33,095 nt of DNA from Deltaproteobacteria bacterium (lineage in GTDB: Bacteria > Myxococcota > Myxococcia > Myxococcales > 40CM-4-68-19). Of this stretch, positions 6,171 to 14,621 are shown piece by piece. The notes beneath the pieces were generated by a model that ran no database searches, was not told the DNA's origin, and worked only from the letters and a program-made list of their open reading frames with translations. The stretch covers positions 36,472-69,566 of the forward strand of contig VBKI01000084.1 of NCBI GenBank assembly GCA_005879535.1. Reading direction: 5' to 3'. Positions within the stretch are counted from its first letter, which is position 1. Each line of letters opens with the position of its first letter. Both the position numbers and the translations under genes were made by a program.

Positions 6171-9100
6171 TTACGAGCAACCCATGGAGTTGCCGCAATT
6201 CAGGCATTTGTAACAGGTGCCGTTGCGCACGGTGATATGTCCGCAGGTGTCGCAGAACGGCGCATCGCCGGAGAGCTTGCCGAGCAGCTCGTCCTGGGCC
6301 CGCGCCGCCGCGCGCGCTGGATCTGGCGGGTCCGACTTCTGCGCCGCCTTCGCCGCCCTGGCCGGGCTCGCGGCAGCCGGCGGCATCGGGTCCGCCGTCT
6401 GCGCGCTCTTCGGCGTCTCCGCGGCTTCCTCCGGCGTGACGTGCGCCAGGTCGTCGCGCTTCAGGTACTCGACGCCGAGCGCGCGGAACACGTAGTCGAT
6501 CACCGAGGTGGCGAACTTGACCCGGTCGTGGCCCTGCACCGGACCCTGCGGCTCGAAGCGGGTGAACACGAACTGCTCCACCAGCACGTCCAGCGGCACC
6601 CCGTACTGCAGGGCGATGGAGACGAGCATCGCGAAGCAGTTCATCACGCTGCGCAGCGCCGCCCCCTCCTTGTGCATGTCGATGAAGATCTCGCCCAGCT
6701 CTCCACTCTCGTACTCGCCGGTCCGCAGGAACACCTTGTTCCCACCGACCTTGGCCTCCTGCGTGATCCCGTGCCGCTTGGGGGGCAGCCGGCGCCGCAC
6801 GCTGGCCGCGAGCTGCACTGGCGCGGGCGCGGTCTTCGCCTGGAAGGCGGCTTCCGCCATGCGCTCGGTCTGCTCCACCGTCAGGTCGGGGATCAGCTTG
6901 CGCAGGGCCTGCGCCATCTCCTTTGCGTCCTTCGGCAAAGGGAGCTTCGCGGCGACGTCTCCGGCGCTGAGCGGCTGCGACAGCTTCGAGCCGTCGCGGT
7001 AGAGCGCGATGGCTTTGAGTCCGAGGCGCCAGGACTCCCAGTGGATGCGCTCGACCTCCTCGACCGTCCCGTCGTGCGGGAGGTTGATGGTCTTGCTGAT
7101 GGCGCCGGAGAGGAACGGCTGCACCGCGGCCATCATCCGGACGTGGCCCATCGGCTCGATGTAGCGGGTTCCCAATGGCCCGCACCGGTTCGCGCAGTCG
7201 AAGACGGGATGATCTTCCGCCTTCAGGAAGGGGGCGCCTTCGACGGTCTGCCGGCCGCAGACGATCAGCGTGGCCTTGTCGATCTGCTCGTCGGTGTAGC
7301 CGAGCTTTGCGAGCAGCTGTTTGCCCTTGCTGCCGGCGTCGAGGCCGAGGCGCTGCAGCGCCGCCGCCCCGAGAACGTGCGAGGCGAACGCCGCGCGCAG
7401 GTCGAATACGGACTCGAGCGACTTCTCCACCCTGGCGACCTCCGCCGGCAGAAGGCCGCGCGCCTCCAACTCTGCGGGCGCGAACTCCGGTACGCTCTTG
7501 AGCGTCGCCGTGCCGCGGACGTAGTCGACGATGGCCTGCACCTGCGCCGGAGCGTAGCCGAGCTTCTTCAGCGCTCGCGGCACGGACTGGTTCACGATCT
7601 TGAAGCTGCCGCCGCCCGCCAGCTTCTTGAACTTGATCAGCGCGAAGTCGGGCTCGACGCCGGTGGTGTCGCAATCCATCAAGAGCCCGATGGTGCCCGT
7701 CGGCGCGAGCACCGTCGCCTGCGCGTTGCGATAGCCGTGCTGCTCGCCGAGCTGCACGGCGCGGTTCCAGGCGTCGTGCGCCGCATCCATCAACTCGCGC
7801 GGCGCGAGGGCGTGATCGATGTTCGCCACCGAATCGCGATGCAGGCGCATCACCTCCAGCATGCTCTCGCGATTCAGCGCGTATCCCTGGAACGGCCCTT
7901 TCGCGGCCGCCATCTCCGCGGACAGGGCATACGCTTCGCCGGTCATGATGGCGGTGATCGATGCGGCCACTGCGCGGCCTGCGTCGGAGTCGTAAGGCAG
8001 GCCCTCGACCATCAGCAGCGTCCCCAGGTTTGCGTACCCGAGCCCGAGCGGCCGGAACTGGTGGCTGCGCTCCGCGATCCGCTTGGTGGGATAGCTGGCG
8101 AGATCGACCGCGATCTCCTGCGCAAGGAAGAAGATGCGGCAGGCGTGCCTGTATGCCTCGACGTCGAACCTCCCCGTCTTCTCGTCGAGGAACTTGAGCA
8201 GGTTGAGGCTGGCGAGGTTGCAGGCGGTGTCGTCGAGGAAGACGAACTCGCTGCATGGGTTGGAGGCGTAGATCCGGTCGGTGGCCTTGCAGGTGTGCCA
8301 TTTGTTGATCGTGTCGTCGAACTGCAGCCCCGGATCGGCGCACTTCCATGCCGCCTCGGCCATCTCCCGCCAGAGCTCTCGCGCGGAGAGGCGCTCGACC
8401 ACCTCTTGCGTGGTGCGGGTGGTCGTCTCCCAGACCGCGTCCTTGCTCACGGCCTCGACGAACCGATCGCTGACGCGGACGGAGTTGTTCGCGTTCTGGC
8501 CCGAGACGGTGCGGTAGGCGTCGCCGTTGAAGTCCGCGGAGTAGCCTGCAGCGATCAGCGCCGCGACCTTCTTCTCCTCGCGCGCCTTCCACTGGATGAA
8601 CTCGCGGATCTCGGGGTGGTCGACGTTCAGCACCACCATCTTCGCCGCGCGTCGGGTGATTCCGCCCGACTTGGTGGCGCCGGCGGCCTTGTCGAGCACC
8701 TCGAGGAAGCTCATCAGGCCCGAGCTGGTGCCCCCGCCGGAGAGCCGCTCCATCTTGCCGCGCAGCTTCGAGAAGTTCGTCCCGCTGCCGGAGCCGTACT
8801 TGAAGACCCGCGCCTCGTCGTGAACCAGGCTGAAGATGGAGTCGAGATCGTCTTTGCAGCTCTGGATGAAGCAGGCGGAGACCTGGGGCCGCGTGTACGC
8901 GTCCTCGGTCATGTACGCCCGCCCGCTGGCGAGATCCACGGCGTAGTTTCCGCCGCTGCCCTTGATCCGGTACTCGTGCCAGAGCCCGCAGTTGAACCAC
9001 ACCGGGCTGTTGAAGGCGCCGATCTGGTGCACCAGCATGTAGGTGAGCTCGGCCTCGAACGCCTCGGCGTCGGCGGCGGAGGCGAAATAGCCGCCCATCT

Positions 9101-9494
9101 CCTCGCCGGCGGTGCGCAGCGTATGCGCGACCCTGCGCACGAGCTGGCGCACCGATTCCTCGGCGCCGCTGCCCGTCGGAACTCCGGCCTTGCGGAAATA
9201 CTTGGAGACCGCGACGTCGGTGGCGAGCTGCGACCAGCCGGCCGGAACTTCCGCGTCGTCCATCTTGAAGACGACTTCGCCGTCGGCGCCCGAGATCTTC
9301 GCCGGGCGCCGCGTCCACTCGACCGCGTCGAGCACCTCCATTGCGGTCATCGCATCCTTCGTGACGCGACGCGTCACGGCCAGTCCCTTGGCCTTGCGGG
9401 AGGGTCTCGGACCCTCCGAGCGGGGAGCGGTCATGGACGCACCTGCAGGCAGGGCGGACAAGGCTGCGGGATCATTCTTGCCGGGCTTCGCCAT
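6171..9494 (-). CDS. nrdJ: Vitamin B12-dependent (class II) ribonucleotide reductase
   Basis: This 1107-residue enzyme converts ribonucleotides to deoxyribonucleotides using adenosylcobalamin to make the active-site thiyl radical. Visible family marks are the early SACFIQSCKDDLDSIF region with the redox cysteine, KYGSGSGTNFSKLRG, the NPCSEF motif with its following CNLASLNLL, and the phosphate-binding stretch VLAPTGTIG. The last 30 residues hold a zinc-ribbon-like tail (CDTCG, then CYKCLNCG) found in long class II enzymes. There is no NrdB-type subunit nearby, as expected for class II. The ATG at 9494 follows GGAGGGG by about 10 bases and gives MAKPGKNDPAAL; a GTG 8 codons upstream is less likely. 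Two NrdR-box-like sites lie about 90 bp upstream, and a terminator follows the gene. I saw no cobalamin riboswitch. Confidence 0.96.
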   Translation of the reverse strand: MAKPGKNDPAALSALPAGASMTAPRSEGPRPSRKAKGLAVTRRVTKDAMTAMEVLDAVEWTRRPAKISGADGEVVFKMDDAEVPAGWSQLATDVAVSKYFRKAGVPTGSGAEESVRQLVRRVAHTLRTAGEEMGGYFASAADAEAFEAELTYMLVHQIGAFNSPVWFNCGLWHEYRIKGSGGNYAVDLASGRAYMTEDAYTRPQVSACFIQSCKDDLDSIFSLVHDEARVFKYGSGSGTNFSKLRGKMERLSGGGTSSGLMSFLEVLDKAAGATKSGGITRRAAKMVVLNVDHPEIREFIQWKAREEKKVAALIAAGYSADFNGDAYRTVSGQNANNSVRVSDRFVEAVSKDAVWETTTRTTQEVVERLSARELWREMAEAAWKCADPGLQFDDTINKWHTCKATDRIYASNPCSEFVFLDDTACNLASLNLLKFLDEKTGRFDVEAYRHACRIFFLAQEIAVDLASYPTKRIAERSHQFRPLGLGYANLGTLLMVEGLPYDSDAGRAVAASITAIMTGEAYALSAEMAAAKGPFQGYALNRESMLEVMRLHRDSVANIDHALAPRELMDAAHDAWNRAVQLGEQHGYRNAQATVLAPTGTIGLLMDCDTTGVEPDFALIKFKKLAGGGSFKIVNQSVPRALKKLGYAPAQVQAIVDYVRGTATLKSVPEFAPAELEARGLLPAEVARVEKSLESVFDLRAAFASHVLGAAALQRLGLDAGSKGKQLLAKLGYTDEQIDKATLIVCGRQTVEGAPFLKAEDHPVFDCANRCGPLGTRYIEPMGHVRMMAAVQPFLSGAISKTINLPHDGTVEEVERIHWESWRLGLKAIALYRDGSKLSQPLSAGDVAAKLPLPKDAKEMAQALRKLIPDLTVEQTERMAEAAFQAKTAPAPVQLAASVRRRLPPKRHGITQEAKVGGNKVFLRTGEYESGELGEIFIDMHKEGAALRSVMNCFAMLVSIALQYGVPLDVLVEQFVFTRFEPQGPVQGHDRVKFATSVIDYVFRALGVEYLKRDDLAHVTPEEAAETPKSAQTADPMPPAAASPARAAKAAQKSDPPDPARAAARAQDELLGKLSGDAPFCDTCGHITVRNGTCYKCLNCGNSMGCS

Positions 9495-9584
9495 CGATGT
9501 TTTCCCCTCCAGTTCCACAGTCGCGGTCGCGATGCGGAAGTGTGGGCAGAGTGCGGCAAACGGGACTCGCTTGTCAATCGCGGA

Positions 9585-9632
9585 CCACTACGTATTGTGG
9601 TGACGCGATGCACAATGCGCAATGCTTAGTAG
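9585..9632 (-). promoter_or_regulatory. Tandem NrdR-box-like sites upstream of nrdJ
   Basis: The NrdR consensus is close to ACACwATATATwGTGT. CCACTACGTATTGTGG (9585-9600) matches 12 or more of 16 positions. GCGCAATGCTTAGTAG (9617-9632) keeps the half-site cores CAAT and TAGT. Their centres are 32 bp apart, about three helical turns, the spacing known for paired NrdR boxes. A perfect -35 hexamer TTGACA (minus strand, 9577-9572) lies just downstream towards nrdJ, though its -10 is poor; the first box may instead overlap a TACGTA -10. NrdR, the dATP/ATP-sensing repressor, is not encoded in this window. Confidence 0.6.
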
Positions 9633-9783
9633 GTTTCCCACAGCTTGTGGATCGCTTTCACACAGGCCCAAGAGACCGGATGCCGGATCGTTTCACGCGC
9701 TTCGCACAGCGCCGCGCCGTCCTTCCCTTGTGTCCAAGTTGTGGTAGGAAGGCGCCCCCTTTCGCAAAGCACCGGGTGTTCAC

Positions 9784-10764
9784 ATGAAGACTCTGACCGA
9801 GTTCAGCGGGACCCTGATCCGCATGGCCGCGAAGGCGGAAGCGGAAGCCCGCAAGAGCCTGCCAAAGGAGCTGACCCGCGTCGCGCCGGCGCCCGCGGTC
9901 TCCGAGGGCGTGACCGCAAAGCCGAACGAGAACGCCTCCGCCGTGCTGACCGATCCCGGTGCAGACAGCACGACCGGCGCGGCCGCGCTCGGTCTCGCGG
10001 AACAGGCTGCCGGTCAGAGCGACGCCGTGATCGGCACCGCCGACGAGCCGCACATCGAAAAGCCCGGCGAGGCGGGCACGACCGAGGACCTGATGCAGCC
10101 CGGTGCGGCCGCCGAGGAAGCGCGCGAAGAGGCCGCCGCCGACCAAGACCTTTCCGGGCAAGGGGAACCGGATTTGAAGAACACGCCCGGAGGCGCGAAG
10201 CCTTCCGAGGTCGAGGCCGACGAGGAAGGCCAGCCCAAGGCGGAGCTCGAGGCGGAGACCAGCGCCGTCAAGGAGCTTCTCGACAAGGCGGTCGGCGAGG
10301 CGACGGGCACCACCGGCGAGCGGCTGGATCGGCTGCGCGAGGCGGTGAAAGCCACCGGCCGACAGGCGGAGCGCGTCCGACTGGTGCGCGTCTTCGGCGC
10401 CGACGAGCAGGTCCAGGGCGCGAAGAGGATCGGCGACCACCAGTACGTCGTCGACTTGATGCCGCAGTCGATGAAGCAGAGCTTCGAGCGCGACGAGCGC
10501 GGCGGCCGCCGCGGACCCCGCAGGCCCTCCGGCGGCGGCAAGAAGGGCGCGGAGGGATCGCTCGAGGGCAGCTTCTCGATGGAATCGGTGATGCAGGACC
10601 GCCGCAACGAGCGCGGCCCCGGCGGTACCGGCCGCGGCCGAGGACCGGGCGGACGCGGCGGCCCCGGGGGTGGACGCGGCGGCCGATCCGGCGGCGGCGG
10701 CGGACGGCCCGGCGGCGGGCGTGGGCCCGGGGGCCCCAAGCCGGGCGGCGTCACCAAGCACTGA
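9784..10764 (+). CDS. Unknown protein with acidic body and Gly/Arg-rich (RGG-type) tail
   Basis: The predicted 326 residues fall in three parts. Residues 1-30 form a short basic helix (LIRMAAKAEAEARKSLPKEL). Residues about 40-180 are low-complexity and acidic, with many Ala, Glu, Asp and Gly. A short ordered segment about 180-235 (RLDRLREAVKATGRQAERVR, then LVRVFGADEQVQGAKRIGDH) precedes a tail from about 239 to 321 made of Arg-Gly-Gly and Gly-Gly-Pro runs. RGG tails in other proteins bind RNA and support condensate formation, but I do not recognise a family and assign no function. There is no signal peptide. The ATG at 9784 has no strong Shine-Dalgarno sequence. The stop is 6 bp from the stop of the convergent metallohydrolase gene, and the gene diverges from nrdJ across a 289-bp gap. 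Confidence 0.75.
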   Translation: MKTLTEFSGTLIRMAAKAEAEARKSLPKELTRVAPAPAVSEGVTAKPNENASAVLTDPGADSTTGAAALGLAEQAAGQSDAVIGTADEPHIEKPGEAGTTEDLMQPGAAAEEAREEAAADQDLSGQGEPDLKNTPGGAKPSEVEADEEGQPKAELEAETSAVKELLDKAVGEATGTTGERLDRLREAVKATGRQAERVRLVRVFGADEQVQGAKRIGDHQYVVDLMPQSMKQSFERDERGGRRGPRRPSGGGKKGAEGSLEGSFSMESVMQDRRNERGPGGTGRGRGPGGRGGPGGGRGGRSGGGGGRPGGGRGPGGPKPGGVTKH

Positions 10765-10770
10765 GCGCAG

Positions 10771-11433
10771 TCAGGAGAGTGGGGCGCTGTTGTACGCCAG
10801 CGCCTCGGCCATCCGCGCAGGCTTCGACGGGCGCGGCTCGCGCATCGCGGCGACGAACTTCTCGCGGCCCATGAGGATGCGCCCGTTGGTGCGCCGCTCC
10901 TCGCCGATGGAGGACGAGGCCCGCCGGTTGTAATCGTGGCCGGGCCAGATCTCGGTGGCGTCGGGCAGCGTGAGCAGCCGCTGGACCGAGGCCCACTCCT
11001 GCTCGGCTTCGCCCGTCGGCAGATCGGTGCGGCCGGTCGCGCCGATGAGAAGGGTGTCCGCGGAGAGCACCCGTCCCGGCAAGAGGAATACCAGCGAGTC
11101 GGCGGTATGCCCGGGCGAAGCCCAGACGGCGACGGCGAGATTTCCGACGCGGAGCACGCTGCCTTCGCCGAGCGGCACCCGCACGGCGGCCGCCGGCGCG
11201 CCGGCCGTCTTCGCTCCCGTCTTCCGGGAAAGCTCCTTCGATGCCGAGAGATGGTCGGCGTGCGTGTGCGTGTCGGCAGCGTAGGCGAGGCGGAGCCGGA
11301 GAGCGCCGAGCCGGCGGAGATAATCGTCGGCGCGCTCGAGCACCGGATCGACGATCATCGCCTCGCCCGAATCCACGACGAGGTAGCTGCGGCACTCGGA
11401 GTCGACGCCGTTCAGCTCCTCGAAGACCGTCAT
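10771..11433 (-). CDS. ETHE1-like metallo-beta-lactamase-fold hydrolase (probable persulfide dioxygenase)
   Basis: This 220-residue protein carries the metal-binding motif THTHADH at 55-61, SPGHTAD with His 109, the SADTLLIG strand with Asp 126, and WPGHDY with His 166. The run IGATGRTDLPTGEAEQEW and the later SSSIGEERRTNGR are close to the ETHE1 persulfide dioxygenase group rather than to glyoxalase II or RNase Z. ETHE1 oxidises glutathione persulfide to sulfite using one iron. No rhodanese or sulfur gene is next to it, so its physiological substrate is not shown here. Its ATG overlaps the TGA of the SDR gene (ATGA), making it the last gene of a coupled three-gene unit. Its end nearly meets the convergent gene at 10764. 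Confidence 0.85.
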   Translation of the reverse strand: MTVFEELNGVDSECRSYLVVDSGEAMIVDPVLERADDYLRRLGALRLRLAYAADTHTHADHLSASKELSRKTGAKTAGAPAAAVRVPLGEGSVLRVGNLAVAVWASPGHTADSLVFLLPGRVLSADTLLIGATGRTDLPTGEAEQEWASVQRLLTLPDATEIWPGHDYNRRASSSIGEERRTNGRILMGREKFVAAMREPRPSKPARMAEALAYNSAPLS

Positions 11434-12179
11434 GAGCGGTGGACCTTGGTCAAGGAGGCCTGCGCGGTCGGCGTCAGCACCAGCTCGGAGATGTTGACGT
11501 GCGCCGGGCGCGTCGCGGCCCAGACGATGGCGTCGGCGACGTCGTCCGCGCTGAGCGGGGTCATTCCCTGGTACACGGCCTTCGCTTTCTGGTCGTCGCC
11601 GAGCCTCACGTTGGAGAACTCCGTCTCGGCCAGGCCGGGATCGATCTCGGTGACCCGGATGTTGGTCCCGCTCAGCTCCAGGCGCAGCGTCTCCGAGATC
11701 ACCCGCACCGAATGCTTGCTGGCGGCGTAGACCGCGCCGCCTTCGTACACGCCGCGCGCGGCATACGATCCGAGGTTGATGATGTGCCCCCTGCGGGCGG
11801 CGATCATGCGCGGGAGGAAGGCGCGCGTGACTCGCACGAGGCCGATCACGTTGGTCTCCACCATCCCGAGCAGATCCTCCTCCGTGACCTTCTCGACCGG
11901 ATCGCGGCCGAGGGCGAGGCCCGCGTTGTTGAGCAGGATCTCCGGCGTCTCCGCCGCCGCGCAGAAGACGTCGATGCTCTCCTTCGAGCGCACGTCGAGC
12001 GGCCGCGCCTCGGCGCTGGGCGCGCCGCACTCGCGGCATTTCCGGGCCACTTCCCGCAGCCGCTCCACCCGGCGCGCGCCGAGATGGAGAGGATGCCCGA
12101 GGGCAGCGAAGCGCAGCGCGGTGGCCGCGCCGAAGCCCGAGCTGGCGCCGGTGATCACCACCAGCCCCTTGTCGCTCAT
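11430..12179 (-). CDS. Short-chain dehydrogenase/reductase (classical SDR)
   Basis: This 249-residue cytosolic oxidoreductase has the nucleotide motif TGASSGFG near residue 10, then ARRVERL after strand 2, where the arginines suggest NADP(H) preference. NNAG lies near 90, a Ser in the NLGSYAARG strand, and the catalytic pair is in YAASKHS (Tyr-x3-Lys). The length and the closing ADAIVWAATRPAHVNISEL segment match the YdfG-type 3-hydroxy-acid or serine dehydrogenase branch, a placement made by eye. It overlaps its upstream neighbour (Gfo/Idh/MocA) and its downstream neighbour (ETHE1-like) by ATGA, so the three are probably translated together. The substrate is unknown. Confidence 0.9.
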   Translation of the reverse strand: MSDKGLVVITGASSGFGAATALRFAALGHPLHLGARRVERLREVARKCRECGAPSAEARPLDVRSKESIDVFCAAAETPEILLNNAGLALGRDPVEKVTEEDLLGMVETNVIGLVRVTRAFLPRMIAARRGHIINLGSYAARGVYEGGAVYAASKHSVRVISETLRLELSGTNIRVTEIDPGLAETEFSNVRLGDDQKAKAVYQGMTPLSADDVADAIVWAATRPAHVNISELVLTPTAQASLTKVHRS

Positions 12180-13219
12180 AGCGAGGTCACGTCGACGGAG
12201 AGCGGCAGCTCGCGGCTGCCCTCCGCGCTCGACCGGTAGCAGGTCTCGATGATCTGGATGCAGGCCACGGCCTCGCGCAGCTCGCGGTTGACGAAGTCTC
12301 CCCCGCGCATCGCCGTCTTGAACTGGTCGAACATCGAGTTGAACCAGCGGGTGTGCGAGGCGTCCATCCAGTCGCTCTCGATCATGCCCTTCTCCACCGC
12401 GGGCTTTGCGCCCCCCTTGCCCGTCGTGAGCTCCCAGTCGTCGTCGTCGATCACCAGCGCCCCGTCCGAGCCCTGCAGCGAATAGACCACCTTCCGGACG
12501 CCCGCAGTCCAGGTGAGAAAGGTGTGCGCGAATCCGTTGGGGAAGGTGAGGACAGCGTTGAGGTTGTCCTCGGTGTCCCACTGCCGGTCGAGTGTCAGCG
12601 TCTTGGCGGTGACGTGGGTGGGGAGCGAACCGAGCCACGCGAAGGTCAGGTAGAAGCTGTGCGATCCGTGGTCCATGGCGATGCCGCCGCCTGCGAGCTT
12701 GCGGTCGCGCCGCCAGTCCGTCTTCCATTCGGGGACGCCCTTGGCGTGCGTGGTGCGGAAGGTGTTCAGCGTGACTGCGCGCACGGTGCCGATGCGGCCC
12801 GACTGGACGACCTGCTGGGCGAACTTCACCACCGGCGCGTGCTTGTAGTTGTGCGCGGGAAACACCACCCGCCGGTGCGCGCGGGCGGCGTCGACCAGCG
12901 ACCGCGCCTCGGCCATGCTGGCGGTGAGCGGCTTCTCGCAGAGCACGTGCACGCCGCGCTCCAGCGCCAGAAGCGCGATCTCCGCGTGCGCATGCGGCGG
13001 AGTAGCCACGTCGATGAAGTCGAGCTGCGTCTCCCTGGCGAGCAGGGCGCGGAAGTCCGGATAGAGACGCGCTTGCGGAGCGGCGGCGCGCGCCGCCTCC
13101 AGGCGCGCCGGGCAGACGTCGGCGATGGCGACGATCTCGACGTCGGACCGCTGCCGATACGCCGGATGATGGCCCTTCCCGGAGATGAACCCGAAGCCGG
13201 CGATCGCACCTTTGAGCAT
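12176..13219 (-). CDS. Gfo/Idh/MocA-family NAD(P)-dependent oxidoreductase
   Basis: The predicted 347 residues begin MLKGAIAGFGFISGKGHH, a variant of the dinucleotide-binding GxGxxG turn. IDVATPPHAHAEIAL and the family's CEKPLT motif follow near residue 110. The C-terminal half has the catalytic-region features GGGIAMDHGSHSF and the beta-sheet substrate domain. Members act on sugars, inositols or related polyols, and the sequence alone does not fix the substrate. The ATG at 13219 follows GGGAGGT about 6 bases upstream, and longer in-frame starts look non-coding. It is the first gene of the coupled trio with the SDR and ETHE1-like genes. Confidence 0.9.
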   Translation of the reverse strand: MLKGAIAGFGFISGKGHHPAYRQRSDVEIVAIADVCPARLEAARAAAPQARLYPDFRALLARETQLDFIDVATPPHAHAEIALLALERGVHVLCEKPLTASMAEARSLVDAARAHRRVVFPAHNYKHAPVVKFAQQVVQSGRIGTVRAVTLNTFRTTHAKGVPEWKTDWRRDRKLAGGGIAMDHGSHSFYLTFAWLGSLPTHVTAKTLTLDRQWDTEDNLNAVLTFPNGFAHTFLTWTAGVRKVVYSLQGSDGALVIDDDDWELTTGKGGAKPAVEKGMIESDWMDASHTRWFNSMFDQFKTAMRGGDFVNRELREAVACIQIIETCYRSSAEGSRELPLSVDVTSL

Positions 13220-13289
13220 CCACTTACCTCCCGGTTCGCGCGCGCGTGTACCAGACAAAGGAGTTGTGGAAAAGGCCCTTGGCCACCGG

Positions 13290-14621
13290 TCAGCGGACTT
13301 CGGCGACCTTGGCGTTCTGGCGTCGCCGGAGCGCATCGCGCGCTTCGGCGGACCCGCACGCGCGCGCCTCCGCGGCGCCCGCAAGAAGGGCTCCGGCTTC
13401 CCCGCCGGTGACGAGCGCCAGCCGGCGCACCGCCGTTCTCCTCGCCGCGCAACTGGCGTGCGGATCGAGCAGGTCGGCGCGGGCCACGGTGAGGCGATCC
13501 TCGTCGGTGGCTGCGCCGCTCACCTCGAGGACGTGCAGCGCATCGTCGCGAGACCTCGCCCGCTCCGAGGAAAGCAGCTCTCGCAGAGCGGGCGCGGCGG
13601 CGCGGCCCATCTGTTCCCCGAGGAGCTTCAACAGCGGCGGGCGCCAGACCGGAGGAAACGCTTCCGAGTCGAGGAGGTCGGCGAGCGCCGCGATCGCGCC
13701 AGCGTCGAGGGAACGCGGATCGCGCTTGGCGGCGGCCGCGAAATCGGCGAAGGCCGGGCCGAGCTGACCCAAGGCGTGCTCCGCCTTCCCGCGCACGATC
13801 TGCACTTCCGGATCGTTCGCGCGCGGCGAATCGGCCAGCCGGTCGAGCTCCGCGAGCGCCGCCATCGGCTCGCGCGACTCCAGCAGCGCGGCCGCGCGCG
13901 CCAGCGGATCGTTCTCCGCGGCGCCGGAAACGTGCTCGCCGGCGGCAGCCGCCACCAGCAGCAGGCCCGCAGCAGTCCAGACCGCGCGCTTGCGGGCGAA
14001 GTCGAGTAGGGACTCCGCCGCCATCCGCAGGCGAACGGCGCGGGCCGGATCGGGAAGCCTGCGCAGGCGCGCCAGCGCGCGCCCTCCGTACGGAGCGATC
14101 GGGTCGGTGCCGCGCATCGCGCGGCGGAGCCGGATCCTGCCGCCGCCGTGGAGCGGGACCTCCCCGACCACCTCCGTCGCCGCTTCCGTCTTGTTCATCG
14201 ACAGGTACACGGCATCGGTGAGGACGACTTCGCCGGCTTCCGCCCGCGCTTCCGCCTCCAGCGCGAGCTGCATGGCCTCCCCGTGCACGTCGCCGCGCGA
14301 GCGCCGGACCTCGCCCTGGCTGAGCGCGATGCGGATCTCGATCCGGTCGCCGGGCAGGGCGCGGGCGTTCCAGGCAGCGAGGCGATCCTGCATCGCCATG
14401 GCGCAGAGGACCGCGTCGGTGGGAGAGAGGAAGGCGGCGACGAGCGCGTCCCCCAGACCCTTCACCTTGTGCCCGTGGTATCCGCGGACCACCGGCAGCA
14501 GCAAGGCGTCGTGGAGCGCGAGCATCCGCGCGTTCTCCTCGCGCGTCTGCCGGCTGGTGCGCTCGGTGAAGCCCTTCATGTCCGAGAGCAGCAGGACGAG
14601 GTTCTTCTCCGCCCGCTTCAC
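13290..14621 (-). CDS. Class III cyclase, C1-like subunit, membrane-anchored with a helical C-terminal domain
   Basis: This 443-residue protein has an N-terminal class III cyclase homology domain (5-150). It keeps both metal-binding aspartates: Asp14 in LLLSDMKGFT and Asp58 in VKGLGDALV, with Lys54 beside it, and Asp111 at the purine position. The transition-state Asn and Arg are replaced by Gln118 and Glu122 in GDVHGEAMQLALEAEA. A transmembrane helix follows at about 213-227 (VWTAAGLLLVAAAA). About 215 residues of helical, TPR- or HEAT-like sequence come next, probably outside the inner membrane if the cyclase domain is cytoplasmic. The GTG start at 14621 overlaps the TGA of the upstream cyclase gene (GTGA). 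Alone it should be inactive or weak, but it complements the residues missing from its partner. Confidence 0.85.
   Translation of the reverse strand: MKRAEKNLVLLLSDMKGFTERTSRQTREENARMLALHDALLLPVVRGYHGHKVKGLGDALVAAFLSPTDAVLCAMAMQDRLAAWNARALPGDRIEIRIALSQGEVRRSRGDVHGEAMQLALEAEARAEAGEVVLTDAVYLSMNKTEAATEVVGEVPLHGGGRIRLRRAMRGTDPIAPYGGRALARLRRLPDPARAVRLRMAAESLLDFARKRAVWTAAGLLLVAAAAGEHVSGAAENDPLARAAALLESREPMAALAELDRLADSPRANDPEVQIVRGKAEHALGQLGPAFADFAAAAKRDPRSLDAGAIAALADLLDSEAFPPVWRPPLLKLLGEQMGRAAAPALRELLSSERARSRDDALHVLEVSGAATDEDRLTVARADLLDPHASCAARRTAVRRLALVTGGEAGALLAGAAEARACGSAEARDALRRRQNAKVAEVR

Noticed and set aside
6237-9629. Open frame of about 1130 codons on the plus strand, antisense to nrdJ
   Set aside because: GC-rich third positions in nrdJ remove stops on the other strand. 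The translated sequence is Arg/His/Leu-rich with no motif, while the minus-strand frame is a clear ribonucleotide reductase.
9635-9653. DnaA-box-like TGTGGATCG and CCCACA near the start of the 9784 gene
   Set aside because: Only about 7 of 9 bases match, and TGTGGA/TCCACA cores occur often in this GC-rich sequence.
9495-9783. Possible cobalamin riboswitch upstream of nrdJ
   Set aside because: I looked for a B12-box-like core and a long structured leader. The 5' region is short and holds NrdR-like boxes instead. A covariance-model search would settle it.
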